In this document: in pieces, positions 12,883 through 25,338 of the stretch | Position numbering within the stretch: position 1 is the first letter of the stretch | Layout of the letters: each line of letters opens with the position of its first letter | Assembly (NCBI GenBank): GCA_033064195.1 | Contig: JARBJD010000009.1 | Span: 620,001-684,000, forward strand | Direction: 5' to 3' | From: Blattamonas nauphoetae | Lineage: Eukaryota > Preaxostyla > Oxymonadida | Length of the DNA stretch: 64,000 nucleotides | Made by a program: the position numbers and the translations under genes | The notes under the pieces: model-generated | The model's database searches: none | Told to the model about the DNA's origin: nothing | What the model saw: only the letters and a program-made list of their open reading frames with translations

Positions 12883-14677
12883 ATGAAGCAAACTCAAGAA
12901 AAAGCATCTCTTCTTCGATCCCATCAGCAAGATGCACGAACAAAACAGATGGAAATCGACAACGAAGAAGAAATCAATCCTAGAGACAGATCTGCAATTA
13001 TTCTTCGACAAAAACAGAGGGGTCAAATAGAATCAAGTCCTACACATCCGACTTCCACGTTGTTTTCAGTGGATGATACATCTACGGTGACATTTCTTCT
13101 CCTTTATCTAAATCAAATCTCATCTTCTTCTTCAGGTAAATATGATTAATGAACAAATGCTCTATTTGAGCAGAGGATTATCTGACCATTCTCTTCAGGC
13201 ACTGCAGTATTTTGTAGATCTCACTCGGAACGGTCTGAATTTTCGACATCAATAAGTTGTGTTTGTTAACTCCAGACCATGCTGAATCACTCCGGTTTTT
13301 TCTCATTAAGTCGAATATACTGGACATCTTACCACATTTTATGCACGATAAAAACAACTCAGACATCCAGGTATTATTTTTCCTTCGTTGACCACTAGAA
13401 ATCCAATATCTACATAATCTCACGTATAAGATCTCAACTCTCACTATTCTTCTTAATATGACCAAAAATGCATCGAATGACGTGACATCTGCTGTCGCAT
13501 TCTCCAGCTGTACTCAGAATTTTTCCGACATGCTCAATTCTGACAATCCTGAAATACTGGAAAATGTTAGCAGCTTCTGTCTTTCATCTCACTCCTTAGG
13601 TGTCATTGGTCATCGGAAATCTGGGTGATTCGACGTGTTATGCCGTAAACCATCTCCTCTCGCTCAGCCTCTCCAAGCCCATTCTCCACATCCTCCACAA
13701 CTCTTCTCCAAATCCACAGCAGCTTTACAGCTTGTTGTGGGCTCTCCGCTGCCTCTGTGGTGGGGGTGATCGCTCTTTGCTCTCCCAACAGCACGAACAG
13801 CCATTCAGTCCTGATCAACCCTCCCCATCAATCGGTGTCTCCGATGAACTCATCCATCTTTCCAGCGAATTTTCGTTCATTGCAAGCTTTCTGCAGCATC
13901 GGTCGCCAGAGATTGTCGATGTGTGCGTGTGCTGTTTGTATCGTCTCGCTCAGAAGAATATACTTGCTCTGTCGGTTTGCTCTTTTAATGTTTGACTGTC
14001 GCAGCATCTTCTAGAAAACAACACAGCTGTGCATCTTCTCAACCTCCTTCCGTCGCTTTCTGGCGAGACCACCTCGTTCCTCATCATCAGACTTCTCGGC
14101 TCGTATCTCTCACTCAGTCAGAAACATGCTCAGGTTTGCCTCGTCGCACGTTCTGTCATTCTCGCAGGAACTGATCGACATCAACATTGTTCCAGTCATC
14201 GCCCAGCTCCTCGTCACAACGACATCCGATGACACTCGTTTCGGCATTGCGTGGATTGCCGCGAATATCGCTCTCGGACCTCCGTCGCAAATCAACCATC
14301 TCTTCCGAACAGGAATTCCAACAAGCTTCATCCTGCGGTCAGCCTATCTGAACGACCGCATCATCCGCGAAGTGAGCTTCCTCTTCGTCGGTCTCGTCGA
14401 CAACGCCCCGGACAAGATGGGTGAACTTGTGAAAGTCGGATTGGTTCAGTGTTTGCTGGATATGGTCATGAGGAAGGATTGTGACCTCGTTCGGAATGCG
14501 ATGGATTGTCTGGTGAAGCTGATTCGGATCCTCCCTGACGAGAGAGGAGGCGTTCTGAGAGAGATTGTGGAAGGCCCAGGGATGCGATCGATTGCACAGA
14601 GTCAAAATCACTCAGACCAGAAAATACAACACTTGGCATCATCAATCATTGCATTCACAGAAGAAGAATTGGGATGA
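12883..14677 (+). CDS. importin subunit alpha
   Basis: Seven exons: 12883-13086, 13136-13232, 13276-13370, 13431-13565, 13600-13974, 14005-14133, 14168-14677. The introns are 49, 43, 60, 34, 30, 34 nt. It gives 514 aa, the usual importin-alpha length. Importin-alpha carries classical NLS cargo to importin-beta for nuclear import. An N-terminal region with clustered Arg/Lys stands where the importin-beta binding domain is expected. Armadillo repeats follow, clearest at LTILLNMTKNASN...IGNLGDST (the WALTNIA/WALGNIAGDS pattern of ARM 2-3) and GIAWIAANIALG in ARM 7. The usual Trp/Asn ladder is only partly kept, so this is a divergent member; NLS affinity may differ. The end is short and acidic (EEELG). 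Confidence 0.85.
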
Positions 14678-15220
14678 ACTCCCACCAGATGAAATCAGCT
14701 TTTTCTACCCTGTGTGTCGATCACGTTATCAGCTCCTCTGACAATTACGTATGCCTCCTTCAGAGTCTAGTGGAGCGCTGAGTGGAACAATCAGCTGTGG
14801 CACAACAGTGAATAGGGGAGCAATCTCTGTTAAACTCATAGACAAACAGCTCTCCATCCGAACATCATTGACTGAGGCACAGCCCCATCAAATGGGGAGC
14901 AGCATTCTCAACCACCACTGCCAACACAGCTGGCACCTGATATAATGTATTTCCATCAATTGGAACGAAAGATATTGAAGCAGTGATAAAGAAAGGGATT
15001 GAAAAACAGGGAAGTGCTTCGTCGTCTCTCGTTCGATTCGAAGTTATCACAACAGCACGTTGTTCATCAAATCACTCTGCTATATTTTTCATTAGCTTCG
15101 GAAAGGAATTTCAGAATAAAACAGCGAGAGAAAAAGCCAATTGCTTACACTTTAAAGATTAAGGGTTATCGAATCGAACTCGACAATCGCTCTTCATCGA
15201 CATCAAACATCAGTTTCGTT
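14678..15220. other. ambiguous stretch with broken coding signal
   Basis: Both strands show protein-like but interrupted frames. The minus strand has an open stretch around 15050-14865 (…FVPIDGNTLYQVPAVLAVVVE…) and then another frame over 14863-14720 ending in a double stop (TGA TAA). The plus strand has a 64-codon ORF from 14751. Neither joins into a credible gene with GT-AG introns. It may be a gene relic, or the upstream region of Tudor-SN. No function is assigned. Confidence 0.35.
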
Positions 15221-18200
15221 ATGTCAAATAAAGAACAAGCCGTAAAGTCTTTGGATCAGATTGCGGCAGGACCTCCACCAAGGTCAGCCCCAAAAATCAT
15301 CAACGGAAAGGGAACCATCAAGGCAGTCAACTCATCAACATCTGTGACTGTAATTGGTGTATCGCATGGTGGACCACCCCCCGAAATGATTATCTACTTT
15401 GAAGGCCTGGACGGACCCCGAATGAAGCCAAATGGCAAAAGCGACCCATGGGCACTCACCGTCCGCGACAATCTACGCAGATTCGCAATTGGGAAAACGT
15501 GTTACTTCCACACCACCAACGATCTTCCCTCGAGCGTATGCTTTCGTCACTATCGATCATTTTATTCATCTCAATCAATATTCATGTCCCAATGATCATC
15601 GCCATTCTTCTCTCTTAATTCCAGTCTGATCAACAAAAATCCGATGATCCGAATGTTTCACGTCGTTTTGGACAAGTTGTTCTGGAAGAAGGTCTCGCTC
15701 TCCCGTCTATCCACATATTCTTCATCACCACCCTTTCATCCCTCCTCAGGAAAAATTAACTTGACCAACTACGTCCTTGCGAATGGACTTGCAACAGTGC
15801 GTCCTTCGCGTATAGAACGGTCTCGCTTACCAGAAGACGTTCGCAAACATCTTGAAGACCAGGAAGCGCTCGAAAAATCTGCCCGTGAACAAAAACTTGG
15901 GATGCATGCAGGTGGAACCCCTCCGATGCTGGAGGGTGATCGAAAGATTGATCCGCTGATCCTTTGGCAAAAAGCGAAAGGACAGCGATATCCAGCAGTT
16001 GTGGACATCGTGATGTCAGCCTCGTTCATCCGGGCGATGATTGAATTCGACGGAAAGTATCATTCCTTCCCATTTCAGCTGACAAACGTGCAAGCACCGG
16101 AAATCCGTCGGAATCCAGAGACAGGAAAGCGAGAATCTCAGGAGTACGCCGAGGAGGCGAGATTCTTTGTTGAACGGGAAATTTTGCACCGGGATGTCTT
16201 CATTATACCGGATTCAGCAGAAGGAAACCGACTTTCTGCTCGTGTTGTTGCTCCGAAGGGAGATCTTGGTCAAGTTCTGTTGAAGCTGGGATTTGCTCGA
16301 CTTGTGGGTCTCGCTCAGCTTAATCAAGCCGCTCTGAACAAACAATCAGTTTACCAAGCCCTTCCTCATTCAGTTGAGACTCTCTATCGAACAGAACAAG
16401 AAAACGCACGTCGGCAGAAACTCCGAATCTGGAAAGACTGGCAGGCACCGCCAGAACAGGTCCAAACGCCAGTTCCAACGATTCTCGAATCTTTTGATGG
16501 GATTGTTGTTGAGGTGGTGAATGCTGACACGATTTCTGTCGCGCCTCTGAACAAAAAAGCACCAAACTTTGCAAAGATCATGAAGGAGCTTGACTTGACA
16601 CTGGTTGACAAAGCGAAGGTGAGTGCGCAGTTGGCAGCCAGCTCAGCAGACAAAGGAGAAGACGAGAGGAAGAAGAAGGATCGGATTGGAAACATGCGAG
16701 ATGCTCGGCAGCTGAGTCTGTTGGCGTCGATTCTGCTTCCGGAAAGGAGAGTGTTCTTGTCGTCGATTGTTGCACCACATCCGCTGACCCGTCGGCTTCA
16801 AATAACATCGTCCTCTCTGACAAATCCTCACCCGCCGTACGCGTGGGAAGGGCGTGACTACCTGCGCCAGAAGACAGTCGGGAAGATTGTGTGTTGTGAT
16901 GTGGAATACAAACGACAAGCACCACCAGCAGCGGTGAGTGGGTCGCGAAATGACGCAGAGAGGGACTTCTGTGCGGTGATGTGTGGAGACGAGGTGCTGA
17001 ACATCAATCTGGTGAAGGAAGGGTTTGCCCGGGCGATCCGCCATCGTCGGGAAGAGGCACGCTCGGCGTTCTATCCTCAAATTCTGGAGGCAGAGGAGAA
17101 CGCGATCAAACACCGCCGCAGACTTTTCGAATTTGACAACCAATCCGCACCAGTGATCGACGAGACGCCAGAACCGAGTGGAAAGAAGAGCATTCCATGG
17201 GCATCGATGACGGAGGATGAGAGGAAAGCAGCGGAGAACGAGCGGCGAGCACGTATCGCTGAGGAGAACAAGCGGAGGAAGGAGGAGAGAGAAGCAACTG
17301 AGAAGAAAGTGGCTGACAAAGCCCCGAAGATCCGGATTGCAGACATCTGCTACGACGCGAAGGAGACTCGGCAGTATGTGCCTGCACTTGTTGGAGATGC
17401 TGCGATCTCGGGAGGATCAGGGCCGGCAAAGAAGTCCACAACCAACGTCCACAAAGGACTCGTCGATGGGGTGTCGTCTGCAACTCGGTTCCGTCTGGTG
17501 ATCCCGAAACATTCTGTGATGCTCTCGTTTGTGGTTGAGGGTATTCGCTCGTTCCCAACAGAAGCGCAGGTTAAACGTGTGACTCCGAACAAGCCAATCC
17601 ATCCATTCACTCAACAGAGCATCGACCAGACTCGTCTCCTTCTCCTTGACCGCGAAGTGGACGTGGAGATTCGGAAACTGGAGACTTCAGGCCGATCGTG
17701 GATTGGAAAGATGGAGATGAACGGGAAGAGTGTGGCTGAACGTCTCGTCGATGCTGGACTCGCATATTTCGATACGTTCGCAAGAATTGAGCCGAAAGAA
17801 GAGGAGAAGCTGAAAAAAGCACAGGAAAGAGCAAAGCAGCAGAAGCGAGGAATGTGGGAATTCGCCCGCGAGACGGAAGAGCTGATCAAGGACGAACATG
17901 AACGGATGAGCAAACTGCGCCAATCTGGAAAGGACGAAGAGGAGGAAGAGAAAGTTGAAGTTAAGCCAAAAGAACGTGTTGAGAAGCCAGACAGGAAAGG
18001 ATCATCGAGACCGTGCGTTGTTCTCGATGTGATTGATTCTGGAGCCGTTGTTCTCCAAATGTCAAGACCTCCAAGCAACTCACTCACGCTCCTCTGTGAA
18101 GGGTATGCGGCGAAGGACGAAGATGACGCAGATCGGAAGAAGAACATGCCGTTCCGCATGAACACCCTCCACCCAACACAGGACAGCATCATCGCTGTGA

Positions 18201-18895
18201 AGGTGCCCAAATCACAGATTCCGACATTCCCTGCCACCCTCAAACTTCCAACGCCGTTCGCAGACGAAGAATCCACTCCACAACAATCCACCGAGTTTGA
18301 GTGGTGCCGTGCCATTGTTGGGCCTGTGGACGAAGAGAAGGAGCAGCTGGAGCTGAACCTGATCGACTATGCTGTCTTCCACGACCTCCCGCTCAGCCAC
18401 CTCCACACCCACCTCTGTTCAATGCCTGCCAACCTCCGCTCGCCCCAACCATGCTCCTTCTCTGCCTTCCTTGCTTTCGTCAAGCCTGTCCCGCAAACCG
18501 ATACAATCGGGGATGAGGCATCAAACACGCTTTTCCGTCTGTCTGTGAGCAAACTGTTCCAATGCACGTTCGAATGGAAAGACAGCAAACAACGTCCATT
18601 CGTGACACTGGTCACACAATCAGAGGCCAAGATCCCTCTCGACGAAGAGGGCGAGCCCCTCATTCCGGTCTCCCAACACATTTACAACCTGAACCTGGAC
18701 ATGCTGCGACGGGGGCTGTTGATGGTGGACGAAGAGAACACGCCACGCGACAGAAAGAGAGACATGAAGCCGTACGACGAGGCTGAGGACAAGGCGATCT
18801 ACGCACACGTCGGGGCGTGGGCGAGAGGGGACTTCAGAACGGATGAGGAAATCGATGTGAAGGAAAGGCGGCAGAAGAAACCGCGAAGGAAATAG
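15221..18895 (+). CDS. SND1: Tudor staphylococcal nuclease (Tudor-SN/SND1)
   Basis: Three exons: 15221-15535, 15625-15691, 15750-18895 (introns 89 and 58 nt), 1175 aa. SND1 is a cytoplasmic RNA-binding nuclease and scaffold for RNA-protein complexes. The first SN-like repeat shows the SND1 signature (GGPPPE, then DPWALTVRDNLR, and ANGLATVR across the second splice). Later repeats have RVVAPKGDLGQVLLKLGFARL, EGFARAIRHR and DAGLAYFDTFAR. The Tudor part is divergent and long: about 260 residues more than animal SND1, made of charged Lys/Glu-rich linkers. The start was chosen at MSNKEQ because it precedes repeat 1 with no intervening stop. Confidence 0.9.
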
Positions 18896-19369
18896 GAATG
18901 ACCATTTCATTGTTTTCTCTTTATTATTAAATACATTCGACAATTTGGATCGTTTGTGTGTGATTTGAAACATCTCTCCAATCGTCTTTCATGTCACACC
19001 CTGGGTTCTTGTCAAATCTCTCCCATCTTAGTCTCACGCAATCTGTCGAATATCGCTTGTTTTTTCCAGAACTATTAACCTCGTTCACATGTCTTTGGTT
19101 TCGGTTCTCTGGGTGAGGGGAACAATCACAATGTTGTGATCTCAATAATCATCTATGGATGAATCGAAAAAGGATCTATTCAGATTTGTGTCAAATATGG
19201 AGGTCTGTTCTGTCAGTAAGATAGTTCATCGTGGCATCTTGAAGATCAGAATGTGGGGTTGTGGGTAATAAATCCAAATTAAGGATCACTCGATCCAAAT
19301 GTTTCGAGTATAAACGTAAAGATCCAATGAAGAGACCATTTCAATTTGGATCGTAACTTCTAACCTAAG
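18896..19369. other. intergenic, no gene seen
   Basis: AT-rich spacer between Tudor-SN (stop at 18895) and the kinase-like gene (start 19370). No ORF or RNA gene could be supported. Confidence 0.5.
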
Positions 19370-20479
19370 ATGTCGCAGGTACATACTTACTTACCCAATA
19401 GAATCGACCAAACCGATCTTTCAGTCTTCCGTGGACCAAAACTCGGACGCGGAAAAAGTGGAACGGTTTACTCCGCAAACTTCACTCAGTCGGAACAAAA
19501 AACATCTGAATTTGAACAAATTCAATTATCTCCAGCGATATTTCCGAATGCCCGTTCCATACTTCCACACAACCTCTTTCTCAAAACATTTCATGATTAT
19601 CGCGTTCCGGACTATTGGATGGAGAAAGCCATCCTCTCGCACATATCCAATGCTTGCAATGGGATAGTCGAATTCGTTGGCTACGATGATTCGACCATGA
19701 CCCTTCTCCTCTCGCCACAGGGCACACTTCTTCCACAAGTCCTCTCGAACCCGGAAACAGCGCTGAGCAAGACTGAATTAATCCATATCATGAAGCAAAC
19801 ATTAACAGCACTTTCCTCTCTCCATCAAGCTGGAGTTGTTTTCTGTGATGTCCGTCCACAGAACCTAGTCCTTGTGAAACAAGAGGATCAACCGAACGAA
19901 AACGCCAGTTCAGACCAAGTCAACACACAATGGAAAGCTCATCTGATTGATTTTGGCTCTAGCCACATGATCGACGAAGATACCCCGGACGGCAAAACAC
20001 GCGGAGCATGGGTCTCGTTCGAAGGATCTCTCGGATGGGCCTCAAATGCTCTCTTGGAACAGATTCTCCGTCCCTCAACACCTCCCGTTTCACCTCCAGT
20101 TTCTCCGCCTTCGTCTCCTTCCTCTCAAACATCAACTTCGATCTCTTCGTCCTCATCGTACTCCACACGAGTCTTTGCTCACGACTGCTTTTATAGCCCA
20201 AGCGATGACCTCTCAGCGATGGTCAAGATGTTCTATCTCTTCTTCCATAAGGAAGATCAGGAGAAGCTCGACAAAGTTCGACAAAAACTCATCTCAAACA
20301 CCAACCTGACTCTCGATGAAATCTACAATCCATCATGCCCCATCCCAAGAATGCTCGCAGAAGAGTTTCTCAACGTCTGGAAGACTCTCACGATTCAGGA
20401 GGAGGAATGGAGGGAAATGTTCCGCGCTGCAGAATGTGGGGATACAAACAAGATCATGTCTCTTCTAGACACACTCTGA
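19370..20479 (+). CDS. divergent protein kinase
   Basis: Single-exon 369-aa protein with kinase landmarks: Gly loop GRGKSGTVY (residues 27-35), a lysine in LFLKTF at the VAIK position, catalytic loop FCDVRPQNLV in place of HRDLKPEN (His to Phe/Cys, Asp kept), and DFGSSHM. An Ser/Pro-rich insertion (about 230-270) lies inside the C-lobe, and a short helical tail follows. The DVRPxN catalytic loop and DFG are intact, so activity is plausible, but the changed HRD makes regulation unusual. No subfamily could be assigned; casein-kinase-1-like or Bud32-like loops are superficially similar. Confidence 0.75.
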   Translation: MSQVHTYLPNRIDQTDLSVFRGPKLGRGKSGTVYSANFTQSEQKTSEFEQIQLSPAIFPNARSILPHNLFLKTFHDYRVPDYWMEKAILSHISNACNGIVEFVGYDDSTMTLLLSPQGTLLPQVLSNPETALSKTELIHIMKQTLTALSSLHQAGVVFCDVRPQNLVLVKQEDQPNENASSDQVNTQWKAHLIDFGSSHMIDEDTPDGKTRGAWVSFEGSLGWASNALLEQILRPSTPPVSPPVSPPSSPSSQTSTSISSSSSYSTRVFAHDCFYSPSDDLSAMVKMFYLFFHKEDQEKLDKVRQKLISNTNLTLDEIYNPSCPIPRMLAEEFLNVWKTLTIQEEEWREMFRAAECGDTNKIMSLLDTL

Positions 20480-20723
20480 CCTCTCAGTAACACTCATTTT
20501 TATCTATTTTCGAGAGACAAAGACGATGGAACGCGCATATCTGTCACAATCGTCGACGGTAATACGCTTCCAATGTCTAAGCTCTCAGTCTTCATTCATC
20601 ATGATTTTGAGTATTTTTTTCGCACTTCATGAGCTCTTTGTTTCACCTCGTCTTTCTAATCATTATAAATCGCCATAACCAACATCATCACCAAATGTTT
20701 TGGGCCTTCAACGGTGACACTTT

Positions 20724-22637
20724 ATGTGGGCCACTTCATCGCGATCTGGACCTATTGAGAAGTCAGGCTCATCAGTTGCACAGCCACTAGCCGGAGGAGA
20801 TCATGATATTAGAAGCAGATGGTGCACCCAATCATCATCAACATACAAATGGAATAAGCCTATGACAGAGCGCAAACTCCATCATTCTACTGCACACCAC
20901 ACATTTCCCATCAAACGTGAGTTCCGTGAATTCAAGGATGAAGAAGAGCCCTTCGATCAAGAGAGATCATACACACCCGTCATGTCACGCAGCATGAAGA
21001 GCGCAAATGATACACGTGGTTCCCAAACAGCTCCAGCAATCCAACGTTTCTCAACAGGGTTCTCTACAAACAATCCATCACACTTTAAACCCCCAGGATA
21101 CGACCCAACACCTCGCCCAAGAGCACTTCATCCCAATCTGCAACAAGCAGCCAAGGTATCGCGTCGACTTGAACTCGAAGGAGATGTCTTTGGGTCAATG
21201 TCTCGTACAACATATACAAAACCGCCTGTTCCTCAGCCAGACGCTCCTGAAGGAGTGTCAATGGAACCGTCAGGTTATTCGAAAAACGCGACGTGCTTTT
21301 ACGCTGATGAGCTGCAAAGAGCTGACAGAGAAGATACCATGAAGCAAAGAGGGGGATACTCTCCTGCAGCAACGATGAATGCAGAGATGAAACTCCAGGC
21401 AAAGAAACAGAACCAAATCGACGCTGAGAATGATTTCAGAGGACCAGCTCGCTTCTCCACCACATATCGCGCATTCCACTCCAAACCAGTGAAATCACGC
21501 GGCCTGACACTCACAGCATCGAATCCATACGCAACAGAAACAACCCAACTCGCTGTGGGCGCACCCGGCGATAGTGGCTTTTCCCATTCTGTTGTTCCAC
21601 TCCGATCTCACACATTTTCAGCAGAGGAGGCCGAAGCCGCACAGCCGTCCGAAGAATACATCAAACAACTGCACAACCTCCCAAAAGTGGAAGAAGAGAA
21701 GACCAAACAGCAAAACCAGCTTCTCGACGATGCCCTCTTCTACGACAAGCATCCCGACCAGCCCCGCAACTTTGCCACCAAACCGCCAACCATCTCCCAA
21801 CTCGCTTTCCGCCGACCACCACGCGCAACAGGCTCGGAAGCTGTTCCGACTGACTGCCGGTACGACCCAACAGGGTACACACTCAACCAGCGTCCCTCTC
21901 TCAACAAACCGCTTGGGTCAGGGGCACTTGAGGACGATGGTGGGATGGGGCACGAATTCGAAGCATTGTCGGCACAGCAGCTGGCGAGGACGAGAGAGAC
22001 AGACCCGATGGAATACGAATATCTTCGGAACGGGCCGAAGATGCAGAGTGTTTATCGCTCCTCGTTCGTCAACCACTCCCAGGCTGCGAATCGAGAGAGG
22101 GCGATGCGAACACGGCAGTTTGGGGGGACAGGTGGTCTGGGTGCCTCCACCGCGCTGTACACCACAGCTCCACCAGGCTCCTTCGAGGCGACGAGAGAGG
22201 AGAAAGTGGGGACGATGAGGGACAGGCACAGAGGACTCGGGTCGGGTATGACTATCCCCAACCAAGTCAAGGAAGGCTCCGGATTCACGTCAAACAACTT
22301 CCCCCTCTACAAGACACAGGTGGGCAAGCCCGAGCCTGTCTTCCTCACTCCACAACAGCAGACACGCGCTCTCAGCTCGCAGAAGTTGGATTTCGAGGGC
22401 GACGTGCGGACGACGATGTATCGCTCGGACTTCAAGTCGCCGCAGCAGCAGATCCGAGACAAGTACAACTTGATGCAGAACACGTCTCCAGGCGCTGCAA
22501 CACGTGGGGCTCCAACGATTAACAGACTTGCTCTCCCAGAGGATTACATACCCAGTTCAGCTGAGATTGAGCCGTCGGGATTCACGCGATCGATCCAACC
22601 GAATCCTGTTTTGAGGGCATTTACAAAGGAGGAGTAA
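20724..22637 (+). CDS. SAXO/PPP1R32-like axonemal protein
   Basis: Intronless 637-aa, basic, low-complexity protein with recurrent short motifs at intervals: EPSGYSKN and EPSGFTRS, MSRTTYTKP and MYRSDFKSP, RYDPTGYTLN, STTYRAFHS and YRSSFVNHS. Spaced motifs of this type (aromatic, Ser/Thr and Gly cores) are typical of microtubule-associated axonemal proteins, notably PPP1R32/SAXO4, and of other microtubule inner proteins. The assignment is by motif style, not full alignment. No transmembrane segment or enzymatic domain is seen. Together with the CCDC81 and EF-hand/WD genes it supports a flagellated organism. Confidence 0.6.
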   Translation: MWATSSRSGPIEKSGSSVAQPLAGGDHDIRSRWCTQSSSTYKWNKPMTERKLHHSTAHHTFPIKREFREFKDEEEPFDQERSYTPVMSRSMKSANDTRGSQTAPAIQRFSTGFSTNNPSHFKPPGYDPTPRPRALHPNLQQAAKVSRRLELEGDVFGSMSRTTYTKPPVPQPDAPEGVSMEPSGYSKNATCFYADELQRADREDTMKQRGGYSPAATMNAEMKLQAKKQNQIDAENDFRGPARFSTTYRAFHSKPVKSRGLTLTASNPYATETTQLAVGAPGDSGFSHSVVPLRSHTFSAEEAEAAQPSEEYIKQLHNLPKVEEEKTKQQNQLLDDALFYDKHPDQPRNFATKPPTISQLAFRRPPRATGSEAVPTDCRYDPTGYTLNQRPSLNKPLGSGALEDDGGMGHEFEALSAQQLARTRETDPMEYEYLRNGPKMQSVYRSSFVNHSQAANRERAMRTRQFGGTGGLGASTALYTTAPPGSFEATREEKVGTMRDRHRGLGSGMTIPNQVKEGSGFTSNNFPLYKTQVGKPEPVFLTPQQQTRALSSQKLDFEGDVRTTMYRSDFKSPQQQIRDKYNLMQNTSPGAATRGAPTINRLALPEDYIPSSAEIEPSGFTRSIQPNPVLRAFTKEE

Positions 22638-22787
22638 ATTCATCATTCACCATCATCTCACCATCTTAATTGTACACTGTTTTCTTCAATAGTCAATTAT
22701 CACCCAGCGAAGAGTATGATCAAGTGGAACCACAAACACTTTTCTCCGAACCTCTGTGTTGAGTTCTGTCTTAGGTCAGATTCCACA

Positions 22788-23628
22788 ATGTCAGTTGATC
22801 CGGTCAAGGAGAAGAACCAACGTTTGTATCCCTTCTATTCCAACTATACTTGCATTTCTCAACATTTTCAGAAGCGACGATATATGTCGGCGATCTTGAC
22901 CAAAAAGTTAATGAAACTCTGTTGTTTGAGCTTTTCACTCAAGTTGGACCTGTTGTACATGTTAACATTCCAAAAGATCGATTAAATGGGGTACATCAAG
23001 GATATGGTTTCGTCGAATTCAAAACAGAGGAAGATGCAGAATATGCCATCAAAGTTATGACAGGAGTCAAACTATATGGCAAACAGATCAAAGTAGCAGA
23101 AGTATCCCTCATTAATTTAAGTTTTTTCTCGCTATCACAAATTTATCTACTCACAGACAAGCCACGACAAAAAAGTCCTCGATGTTGGTGCAAATCTCTT
23201 CATTGGCAATCTTGCTCCTGATGTCACAGCACAGATTTTGTACGACACATTCTCTCGCTTTGGAACGATGATCAACTCACCAAAGATTATGACAGATCCT
23301 ATCACCGGCCAATCAAAAGGATTCGGCTTTATTTCTTATGATTCCTTTGAGGCCTCTGATTTAGCAATCAGTGCAATGAATGGGCAGGTGTGTCAATCAT
23401 TTTTTCGATCATTGTCCATTGAACCTCCAGTATCTCGCTAGCAAACAAATCACTGTCACATATGCTTTCAAACGTGATCCAAACAGTTCAGGACCGAATG
23501 CAGTTACCATTACACATGGGAATGAGCGACATGGAGATGCAGCAGAGAGATTATTGGCTGCTCAAAGTTATCGACAGAGACAGAAGCAACAACTACTGTA
23601 CGGGAAAGACAGGCCTGAAGGGGTGTGA
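22788..23628 (+). CDS. SF3B4: splicing factor 3B subunit 4 (SF3B4/SAP49)
   Basis: Four exons: 22788-22821, 22872-23101, 23157-23387, 23431-23628 (introns 50, 55, 43 nt), 230 aa. A component of the U2 snRNP SF3b complex that contacts pre-mRNA upstream of the branch site. Two RRMs: RRM1 [12 protein letters not shown] with GYGFVEF, and RRM2 [13 protein letters not shown] with [18 protein letters not shown], followed by the hallmark NGQ(Y)L and [10 protein letters not shown]. The hallmark tail [16 protein letters not shown] is present. The long Pro/Gly-rich C-terminus of animal SF3B4 is absent, as in yeast Hsh49. A splicing factor fits with the many introns here. Confidence 0.95.
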
Positions 23629-23816
23629 GGAAGCTTCATTTTGGAACATTTCATGTCTTTATTTCAATACGAGAGAGATAGCACACAAAGATAACAAGGT
23701 TTCGAGAAAAAGGATGAAAGTAGAATACCAGTGGCTTGAATCGCATTCGGAAATTAAGAATGAGATGTGAGAATCGAATGAACAAAAAGAAAACTGAAAT
23801 GAGGACCACACTTGTG

Positions 23817-25193
23817 CTAGTTCTTCTTCGCCATGAGTTTCGCCATCAAATCCTTACTCATCACCATTGTGGGCTGGTCGTTTTCTTCCTCTGCTTCCTC
23901 TTCCCATTCTGATCCTTCCTCATACTCTGACGCCTCTTCTTCTTCCTCTGGTTTCTTTTTGTCAGATTTCTTCACGACCATCGTTCCATAATCTCCATCT
24001 GATCCTTCATCGTCTTCTTCGTCTGCGTCCGCATCTTTGCCTGCTCCCTTAGCACTTGGAAGTTGAGACTCGGCGAGTTTAGCTGCTAGCTTCTCCTTGT
24101 CTTCCTTGATTTTCTGTTTCTTCGCCAGTGTCTCGTCAATCAACGGTTTCATACATGTATTTGTGGATTTTCCAAAATTAACAATGAAAGGATGTGCCAA
24201 CAACTGTTTGCAGTCCCATCTCTGGTCGGGGTCTTTCTGGAGACATTGTGTGAGAAAGTCATTCAGCTCGGCGCAATGATTGTCAGGATTCTTAAGAGTG
24301 GGTGGCTCACGCACTGGAATCTGGAAAAGAGCCCGGTAGGCGTGCAATTCCGAGAGTGGGGGCCTTCCCTCGATCATTTCAATTGCCGTGATGCCGAGTG
24401 ACCAGATATCGGCTTTCATGTCATATCCTTGTTCAGTGATAACCTCTGGCGCCATCCAATAAGGAGACCCAATGACTGTGTTTCTTTTATTCACATTCAT
24501 TTGGAGAGTGGCGGAAACACCAAAGTCTCCCAATTTGACGCTTCCATCCTGTTTGAGAAGGATATTTCCAGCTTTCAGATCACGGTGAATTTTGCGGGAA
24601 GAGTGGAGGTAATCGAGGGCGTTAAGGGTGTGGTGGAGGACGAATGAGAGCTGTTCGTCTGTTAGCCCATGTTTGGTGACTTCATACGTAGTTAGTACAG
24701 ACCCCATCTCGCATAATTCCATCGCAATCTGAGAAAATGGTTGAGAGAAATTGATGATAAGGAAGCCACAGTGGTATATACGCAGCAAAATGACGAAGTG
24801 AACAGATAAGTTCAGGAAAAATGCATCAAAGAAACAAACCCAAATGCAAGTTTCTGTTTCTTGCCATGTCCCGATGTATCCAACAACATCTGGGTTATTG
24901 CATTCTCTCATCATCACAATTTCCTTGATGAGTTCGTTGAATTCATCTTGATCTTCGAATTGAAGCTTCTTGATTGCACATAATTGGCCCGTTTGCTTCT
25001 GAACAGCTCGATACACTGATCCATATGCACTGAAGGTGTGATAGTAGAATGATGTGAAGATAAGTCACGAATTTGAGTGAATGACAATTTCGAGGAGAAG
25101 ACTTGAAAGAGATGTGTTTTCATACCCTGATCCAAGACATTCTTGAAATTCAAATATGTGCTGAGGGTCTCCCTTACTGAATAAGTCTTCCAT
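23817..25193 (-). CDS. STE20-family (MST/GCK) Ser/Thr kinase
   Basis: Three exons: 25193-25126, 25029-24840, 24728-23817 (introns 96 and 111 nt), 389 aa. Gly loop GSGAYGSVY is formed across the first intron, AIKKL carries the ATP-binding Lys, HRDLKAGNIL the catalytic loop, then DFGVSATL and the STE20 signature GSPYWMAPEV. The C-lobe is complete through DPDQRWDCKQLLAHPF. This layout and the following acidic, Lys-rich coiled tail ending in DLMAKLMAKK resemble the MST1/2 (Hippo) group, but the SARAH domain is not evident, so MST versus other GCK is not decided. It is divergent from the coiled-coil gene. Confidence 0.9.
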
Positions 25194-25338
25194 GATAGAC
25201 AGAGAGACGATCCTTTTCTGAATGCTTGTAATGGGCCTTTTCTGCCGAACTCTATTGAGTCTATATTCAAGTGTGTACTTAAAACTGAAATATATATTTT
25301 CCATGTTCTATCAAATTTCAAACCTAGAATCAGTTTAA

